Assembly (NCBI GenBank): GCA_022710245.1
Contig: JAKLHH010000426.1
Coordinates: 1 to 6,721, forward strand
Direction of reading: 5' to 3'
Source of the DNA: Myxococcota bacterium
GTDB taxonomy: Bacteria > Myxococcota > Polyangia > GCA-2747355 > JAKLHH01
DNA: 6,721 nt
Positions 1-4,087 of this stretch are shown here, one piece after another. The stretch's first letter is position 1. Every line of letters starts with the position of its first letter. The translations under genes were made by a program, and so were the position numbers. The notes below the pieces were generated by a model. It saw only the letters and a list, made by a program, of their open reading frames with translations, had not been told where the DNA came from and did not search any database.

Positions 1-633
1 GTAGGTGCCCTGATCGTAGTCCGCCACCTTCTCGGTGACCCAGCTCCCCGAGCTGTTCGTCGAGTACTGCACCGTGTAGTAGGCCGCGGCCGGATACGAG
101 CTGTAGTAGTACTGGCGCCAGAGGAGGTGGAGCTTGCCGGCGCCGTCGGTGGCGAGGGAGAACGACTCGTTGGTGAGCCCGCTGGCCGGGCTCGTCGGGA
201 TCTTCTGGCTCGTCGCGGTGCCCGTGGAGGCGAGCGTGTAGTAGAGGTCGTTCTGGTAGGCGCTCCCGCTCTGCGCCGTGTGCGCGAGGTGCCAGGCCCC
301 CACACCGTCGATCCAGAGGGACGGAGAGCCGCTCGGCTTGGTGAAGGTGACGGTCGTCGGGGTCCAGGTGCCGGCCTGCAGGGCGCTCACGATGAGCTTC
401 GAGGAGGTGTCGATGTACGCCAGGTGCGGCACGCCAGCCGCGGACACGGCGAGGGCCTCGCGCCCGAGGTAGGAGCTCTGCTGCGGCGTGGCGGCGCCGC
501 CGCTCCAGACCCCTCCGGAGCGCGTGAACAGCCTGGAGTCAGCGACGACGTGCAGCGCGTCGGTGGCGTCGAGCTGGCCGAGGAAGGTGGCGCCGCTCGA
601 CGGGCCGTACACCGTCTCGTAGAGGTAGGGCGC
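1..633 (-). other. Second propeller-like domain, cut by the window edge
   Basis: Residues 1131-1341 hold four more blade-like units, with motif Asp/Ser equivalents at 1152, 1194, 1239 and 1293 and His six residues later in each (1158, 1200, 1245, 1299). The D/S-x5-H spacing matches the first propeller exactly, so the two domains probably share ancestry. Loops are rich in Ser and Tyr, for example residues 1305-1319. Three or more further blades and the stop should lie to the left of base 1. Confidence 0.6.
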
Positions 634-3600
634 GCAGGTGCCGTCCGGCGCGCAGCCGCCGCTCGCGCAGGTCCCGCAGCTCCCGCCGCAGCCGTCGTCG
701 CCGCAGCTTCGCCCGCCGCAGCTCGGCTGGCAGGCGGTCGCGGTGAGGATGGCGGGGCCGTTCACCAGGACGCGCAGTCGCTTGTCCTCGCCGCTCACCA
801 GATCCATCGGGCCGTAGATCTTGCCCCCCAGCCCGGTCGGCATGCTCAGGCCGCGCCAGAACCCGCCCTCGAGGCGCCCCAGCGTGACGGCGCTCGAGGT
901 CATCACCTTGGGGCCAGCGGCCGAGTCATAGAGCCCGACGGGGCGCAGGTACGAGTAGCTCGAGTTGGAGTAGCTCTGGATCACCTCGTCGTAGGCGATG
1001 CCGCCGACCTCTCGCCTGAGGTGGAAGATGTCCGCCGAGTTGCTCTTCGGCACCTCGTAGAAGATGGCCGCGTCGCCAGCGGCGGTGAAGCCGAGCGAGC
1101 GGCGCGAGATGAGCGCGCTCACGCTGAGCTCGCTCATGGCCCAGGTGGTCCCGGTGCGCACCGCGTGGTAGGCGTACGGCGCCGAGGAGTAGTAGCTGGT
1201 CGGATAGCTGTTCGCGCCCGCGAGCAGGTGGACCTTGCCGCCACCGTCGATCGCGAGCTGGGTGGTCGTGCCCGAGTCGGCCCAGAAGGTCTTCAGCGTC
1301 CCGGCCGTGTCGAGGGTCCAGCTCCCCGGCGCCGTGCGGGTCGCGAGCATCAGCTTGATCCCCGAGGTCGAGCTCGAGGTGCTGTCCACGTAGCCCGCGA
1401 GGACCTGGCCGCCCGCCGTGCGCAGGACGCTGGGGCCGAAGCCCACCGTCCCGCTGCTCGCGATCATCTCCTTCAGGTAGATCCCCGCGCCGGTCCGCTC
1501 GGCGTAGCGGAGATCGCTGTTGGTCGAGTCCTGGTAGACGATCAGCGGCTGTGCCTGCGGGGTGAGCGCGAGCGCCACCGCGCAGCCCGCTCCCAGGTTC
1601 GGGTCGACGGTCTCCTGGCTCCAGCCGTACTCGTCGCGGTGCAGGTAGACCACGTTGTTGGTCGAGTACTCGCAGGCCGCGATGTGGGTCCGCCCGGCGG
1701 CGTCGACCGCGATCGCCGCCGTGGTCCAGGAGAGGTTCTTCAGCGGCAGGTTCTCCAGCGTCCAGGAGCCAGCGAGGCAGGCGCCGTTGAAGCAGCCCTC
1801 GCTGCAGTCGGTGTCGGTCGCCTGGTAGCTGCAGGTGGTGCCGGCGTCGCAGGTGCCGAGCGGCGCATAGGTGCGCAGCCGCTGCGCGCTGGTGCAGGCC
1901 GCCGCCGGCGGCGTGTTGCAGGTGGTGCCGCCGCAGCTCACACCGACGCAGGCCCCGCCCACGCAGCCGCTCTTGCAGGGCTGGTCGACGTAGGAGTAGC
2001 TGCAGGTGCCCGCGGCGCAGGCGCCGGTCCCGGAGAAGACGCGCAGCGTGCTCGTGTCCGCGCAGAGGGGGGCGGGCGGCGTGGTGCAGGTCTTGCCCAC
2101 GCAGGGGTCGCCCTTGCAGGCGCCCTGGTCACAGCCGTAGGCGCAGGTGGTGTCCTTGGGGGCGTAGCTGCAGGCGCCCCCGAGGCAGCTCCCCTGACCG
2201 TCGAAGGCCCGCACGGTGTTCGGGTCCTGGCAGTAGGCCGCGGGCGGGGTGGTGCAGGTCTTGCCGGCGCAGGGGTCGCCCTTGCAGGCGCCGAGGTCGC
2301 AGCCGAACGAGCAGGTGGTGTCCTTCGCGGCATAGACGCAGGAGCCGCCGCTGCAGCTCCCCTGCGCGTCGAAGGTGCGCAGGGTCTGCGTGGTCACGCA
2401 GGTGGCGGCGGGCGGGGTGGTGCAGGTCTTGCCCGAGCAGGGGTCGCCCTTGCAGCCGCCCTTGTCGCAGCCGAAGGAGCAGGTCTGATCCTTCGAGGCG
2501 TAGGTGCACGAGCCGCCGCTGCAGGTGCCCTGCGCGTCGAAGCTGCGCAGGCTGGTCGCGTCGAGGCAATAGGCCGCCGGCGGGGTGCCGCAGGTCTTGC
2601 CGGCGCAGGGGTCGCCCTTGCAGGCGCCGAGCTCGCAGCCGAAGGAGCAGGTCTGATCCTTCGAGGCGTAGGTGCAGGAGCCGCCGGCGCAGCTCCCCTG
2701 CTGGTCGAAGGTGCGCAGGCTGGTCGGGTCGATGCAGTAGCTCGCCGGGGGCGAGCTGCAGGTCTTGCCGGCGCAGGGGTCGCCCTTGCAGCCGCCCTGC
2801 TCGCAGCCGAAGGGGCAGGTCGTGTCCTTCGAGCTGTAGCTGCAGGCGCCGCCGGCGCAGCTCCCCTGCTGGTCGAAGGTGCGCAGGCTGGTCGGGTCGA
2901 TGCAGTAGCTCGCCGGGGGCGAGCCGCAGGTCTTGCCGGCGCAGGGGTCGCCCTTGCAGCCGCCCTTGTCGCAGCCGAAGGAGCAGGTCTGGTCCTTCGA
3001 CACGTAGGTGCAGGAGCCTCCCGCGCAGGTCCCCTGCGCGTTGAAGGTGCGGAGGCTGCTGGCGTCGATGCAGTAGGAGGCGGGCGGGGTCTCGCAGGTC
3101 TTGCCGGCGCAGGGGTCACCCTTGCAGGCGCCCTTGTCGCAGCCGAACGAGCAGGTCTGGTCCTTCGCGGCGTAGGTGCACGAGCCGCCCGCGCAGCTCC
3201 CCTGCGCGTCGAAGGTGCGCAGGTTGCTGGCGTCGATGCAGTAGGAGGCGGGCGGGGTCTCGCAGGTCTTGCCGGCGCAGGGGTCACCCTTGCAGGCTCC
3301 CTGCTCGCAGCCGAAGGAGCAGGTGGTGTCCTTGGTGGCGTAGGTGCACGAGCCGCCCGCGCAGGTCCCCTGCGTCTCGTAGGTGCGCAGGGTGGTCGGG
3401 CTCAGGCAGTAGCTCGCGGGGGGCGTGCTGCAGGTCTTGCCGGCGCAGGGGTCGCCCTTGCAGGCGCCCTTCTCGCAGCCAGTCCCGCAGACGGTGTCCT
3501 TCGGCGCGTACGAGCAGCTCCCGGCGGAGCAGGTGCCCTGCGGCTCGAAGGTGCGGAGCTGCGCGCTGTCGATGCAGGTCGAGGCGGGCGGGGTCGCGCA

Positions 3601-4023
3601 GGTCTTGCCGGCGCAGGGGTCGCCCTTGCAGGCGCCCTGCTCGCAGCCCTGCGGGCAGGTGACCTTCTTCTCCGCGTAGCGGCACTGGCCCTGATCGCAG
3701 GTCCCCTGCGGATCGTGGGTGAGGAGCGTGGTCGCGTCCTGACAGATCGCAGGCGGCGGCTTGCTGCAGGAGACCCCGAGGCAGGGTCCGCCCTTGCAGG
3801 CGCCCTGCTCGCAGCCGTCCGGGCAGGCGGTGTCATTGTACGGGTAGCGGCAGGTGCCCTCCTCGCAGGCGCCCTCCGCTGCATAGACTCGCAGCGTGCT
3901 CCCGTCCACGCACTCGGCAGCCGGGGGGGCCGCGCAGGTGTCGGTGCAGGTCTGCGGTGGGGAGCCCGACTGGCCGCAGCCGCCGAGCCCGAGAGCCGTG
4001 ATCAAGAAGAGCGCTCGCTTCAT
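1..4023 (-). CDS. Giant Cys-rich repeat / beta-propeller lipoprotein (3' end outside window)
   Basis: I do not recognise a named family for the whole protein. Its architecture is clear: an exported, lipid-anchored, multi-domain surface protein. The frame is open from the ATG at 4021-4023 to base 1 (1341 codons, no stop), so the C-terminus is missing. Order by residue: lipoprotein signal 1-16; short linker 17-25; thirteen Cys-rich repeats 26-752; about seven propeller-like blades 753-1097; eight-Cys module 1098-1130; four further blades 1131-1341. I count 115 cysteines: the lipid Cys16, 104 in the repeats, Cys784 and Cys814 in the first propeller, and eight in the module. The 114 non-lipid cysteines are an even number, as expected for full disulfide pairing outside the cytoplasm. 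The start is supported by a GAGGT Shine-Dalgarno six bases upstream and by the signal peptide directly after it. It lies 62 bases downstream of the CNB gene and may share its transcript. No catalytic motif is visible; adhesion, ligand binding or a structural stalk role is inference. Confidence 0.93.
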   Translation of the reverse strand, partial: MKRALFLITALGLGGCGQSGSPPQTCTDTCAAPPAAECVDGSTLRVYAAEGACEEGTCRYPYNDTACPDGCEQGACKGGPCLGVSCSKPPPAICQDATTLLTHDPQGTCDQGQCRYAEKKVTCPQGCEQGACKGDPCAGKTCATPPASTCIDSAQLRTFEPQGTCSAGSCSYAPKDTVCGTGCEKGACKGDPCAGKTCSTPPASYCLSPTTLRTYETQGTCAGGSCTYATKDTTCSFGCEQGACKGDPCAGKTCETPPASYCIDASNLRTFDAQGSCAGGSCTYAAKDQTCSFGCDKGACKGDPCAGKTCETPPASYCIDASSLRTFNAQGTCAGGSCTYVSKDQTCSFGCDKGGCKGDPCAGKTCGSPPASYCIDPTSLRTFDQQGSCAGGACSYSSKDTTCPFGCEQGGCKGDPCAGKTCSSPPASYCIDPTSLRTFDQQGSCAGGSCTYASKDQTCSFGCELGACKGDPCAGKTCGTPPAAYCLDATSLRSFDAQGTCSGGSCTYASKDQTCSFGCDKGGCKGDPCSGKTCTTPPAATCVTTQTLRTFDAQGSCSGGSCVYAAKDTTCSFGCDLGACKGDPCAGKTCTTPPAAYCQDPNTVRAFDGQGSCLGGACSYAPKDTTCAYGCDQGACKGDPCVGKTCTTPPAPLCADTSTLRVFSGTGACAAGTCSYSYVDQPCKSGCVGGACVGVSCGGTTCNTPPAAACTSAQRLRTYAPLGTCDAGTTCSYQATDTDCSEGCFNGACLAGSWTLENLPLKNLSWTTAAIAVDAAGRTHIAACEYSTNNVVYLHRDEYGWSQETVDPNLGAGCAVALALTPQAQPLIVYQDSTNSDLRYAERTGAGIYLKEMIASSGTVGFGPSVLRTAGGQVLAGYVDSTSSSTSGIKLMLATRTAPGSWTLDTAGTLKTFWADSGTTTQLAIDGGGKVHLLAGANSYPTSYYSSAPYAYHAVRTGTTWAMSELSVSALISRRSLGFTAAGDAAIFYEVPKSNSADIFHLRREVGGIAYDEVIQSYSNSSYSYLRPVGLYDSAAGPKVMTSSAVTLGRLEGGFWRGLSMPTGLGGKIYGPMDLVSGEDKRLRVLVNGPAILTATACQPSCGGRSCGDDGCGGSCGTCASGGCAPDGTCAPYLYETVYGPSSGATFLGQLDATDALHVVADSRLFTRSGGVWSGGAATPQQSSYLGREALAVSAAGVPHLAYIDTSSKLIVSALQAGTWTPTTVTFTKPSGSPSLWIDGVGAWHLAHTAQSGSAYQNDLYYTLASTGTATSQKIPTSPASGLTNESFSLATDGAGKLHLLWRQYYYSSYPAAAYYTVQYSTNSSGSWVTEKVADYDQGTY
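634..732 (-). other. Eight-Cys CGDDGCGG module between the propellers
   Basis: Residues 1098-1130 contain Cys at 1098, 1102, 1107, 1112, 1116, 1119, 1124 and 1130, with the core CGDDGCGGSCGTC (1107-1119). This compact Gly/Asp/Cys-rich motif is one I recognise from secreted and surface proteins of Myxococcota, where it commonly sits between larger domains. Its spacing differs from the 56-residue repeats, so it is a separate module, probably a disulfide-bonded hinge; metal binding through the paired Asp is possible but unproven. Confidence 0.8.
733..1767 (-). other. First beta-propeller-like domain (about seven blades)
   Basis: Residues 753-1097 repeat a pattern about every 44-57 residues: a hydrophobic strand, D-x2-G-x2-H or its degenerate equivalent, a second hydrophobic strand ending near Tyr, a turn, and a strand with W/Y. 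The equivalents of the motif Asp fall near residues 774, 821, 869, 926, 980, 1033 and 1077, giving seven units. The best examples are VDAAGRTHIA (773-782) and IDGGGKVHLL (925-934). Seven blades would close a propeller. I see no sialidase Asp-box (SxDxGxTW) set and no catalytic residues, so a binding role is more likely than an enzymatic one. The fold is inferred from periodicity only. Confidence 0.65.
2680..2966 (-). repeat. Near-identical neighbouring repeat segments (junction regions of units 7 and 8)
   Basis: Bases 2680-2798 and 2848-2966 are the same 119-base sequence offset by one 168-bp period, with one difference (2757 t versus 2925 c). The match is far closer than protein conservation would require, since synonymous positions agree too. 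This marks a recent duplication or gene conversion within the array. Confidence 0.9.
3057..3297 (-). repeat. Second pair of identical repeat segments (units 4-6)
   Basis: Bases 3057-3129 and 3225-3297 are identical over 73 bases at the 168-bp offset. Both carry the Gly codon GGT in the GDPC joint, where the other units carrying this joint use GGC. The shared synonymous variant indicates common recent origin rather than convergent selection. Confidence 0.88.
3976..4023 (-). other. Lipoprotein signal peptide and lipobox
   Basis: Residues 1-16 read MKRALFLITALGLGGC: a short basic start (K2, R3), a hydrophobic core and an LGGC lipobox, so Cys16 is the predicted lipidated N-terminus after signal peptidase II cleavage. 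Residue +2 is Gly, not Asp. By the rule known from enterobacteria this favours outer-membrane rather than inner-membrane retention, though the rule may not hold in this lineage. The Gly/Ser/Pro-rich linker that follows (residues 17-25) is typical of a flexible tether. Confidence 0.9.
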
Positions 4024-4029
4024 CAGCGC

Positions 4030-4034
4030 ACCTC
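4030..4034 (-). promoter_or_regulatory. Ribosome binding site of the lipoprotein gene
   Basis: On the minus strand GAGGT lies six bases upstream of the ATG at 4023, the best Shine-Dalgarno match in the window. It fixes this start and suggests efficient independent initiation, unlike the CNB gene, which appears to be translationally coupled. Confidence 0.75.
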
Positions 4035-4046
4035 GCGGGTGTGTGC

Positions 4047-4087
4047 GAGGGTCTTACGACGCGGGCGCTGACTTCTTGCCGACCCTC
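4047..4087. other. Inverted repeat in the CNB-lipoprotein gap
   Basis: GAGGGTC at 4047-4053 and GACCCTC at 4081-4087 are perfect 7-base complementary arms around a 27-base spacer. The right arm overlaps the TGA of the CNB gene. On the minus strand no T-run follows the second arm, so it is not a standard intrinsic terminator. It could be an mRNA stem, an attenuator, a protein-binding dyad or chance. The 62-base gap contains nothing else that I can call, and no convincing promoter. Confidence 0.35.

Larger units (their letters stand above)
1768..3948 (-). repeat. Thirteen tandem 168-bp / 56-residue eight-Cys repeats
   Basis: Residues 26-752 are thirteen head-to-tail units. The Cys pattern is C-x4-C-x7-C-x14-C-x4-C-x8-C-x3-C-x4-C-x4. 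Units 2-12 are exactly 56 residues each, giving 1936-3783 as 11 x 168 bp without an indel. Unit 1 is one residue shorter (C-x3-C at its start) and unit 13 one longer between its fourth and fifth Cys. Conserved points besides Cys are CAGKTC, TPPA, YC(I/L)D, LRTF, QG(S/T)C, GGSCTY, KD, CSFGC and the joint CKGDPC. The two ends (units 1, 2, 12, 13) have diverged; units 4-10 are nearly uniform. Similar PPAP/GxCxxGxCxY/GCxxGxC repeats occur in other deltaproteobacterial surface proteins as I recall them, without a known function. A rigid disulfide-bonded stalk is the likely role. Confidence 0.95.

Noticed and set aside
733..1767. Sialidase or glycoside hydrolase
   Set aside because: The propeller-like repeats lack a set of SxDxGxTW Asp-boxes and I see no catalytic Arg triad or Tyr/Glu pair, so only a fold-level statement is justified.
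1938..3884. Several minus-strand open frames (for example 2394-3287, 3402-3884) with Pro/Ala/Arg/Thr-rich repeats
   Set aside because: They are frame-shifted readings of the same 168-bp DNA repeat and are therefore repetitive by construction. The Cys-containing frame is the one continuous with the signal peptide.
1768..3948. CRISPR array or non-coding minisatellite explanation for the regular 168-bp repeats
   Set aside because: There is no short-repeat/unique-spacer alternation, the period is a multiple of three, and differences between units preserve the Cys pattern and reading frame, which is coding repeat behaviour.
127..4071. A 1314-codon open frame on the plus strand, Ala/Gly/Arg/Val-rich and with apparent internal repeats
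   Set aside because: It lies in exact codon register opposite the lipoprotein gene. It stays open because that gene hardly uses TTA, CTA or TCA codons. Its repeats mirror the Cys repeats, and it has no recognisable domain; the minus-strand frame has a lipobox, a ribosome site and strict Cys conservation.
4035..4085. Intrinsic terminator after the CNB gene
   Set aside because: The inverted repeat has a long loop and no T-run on the transcribed strand, and the next gene begins immediately after it.
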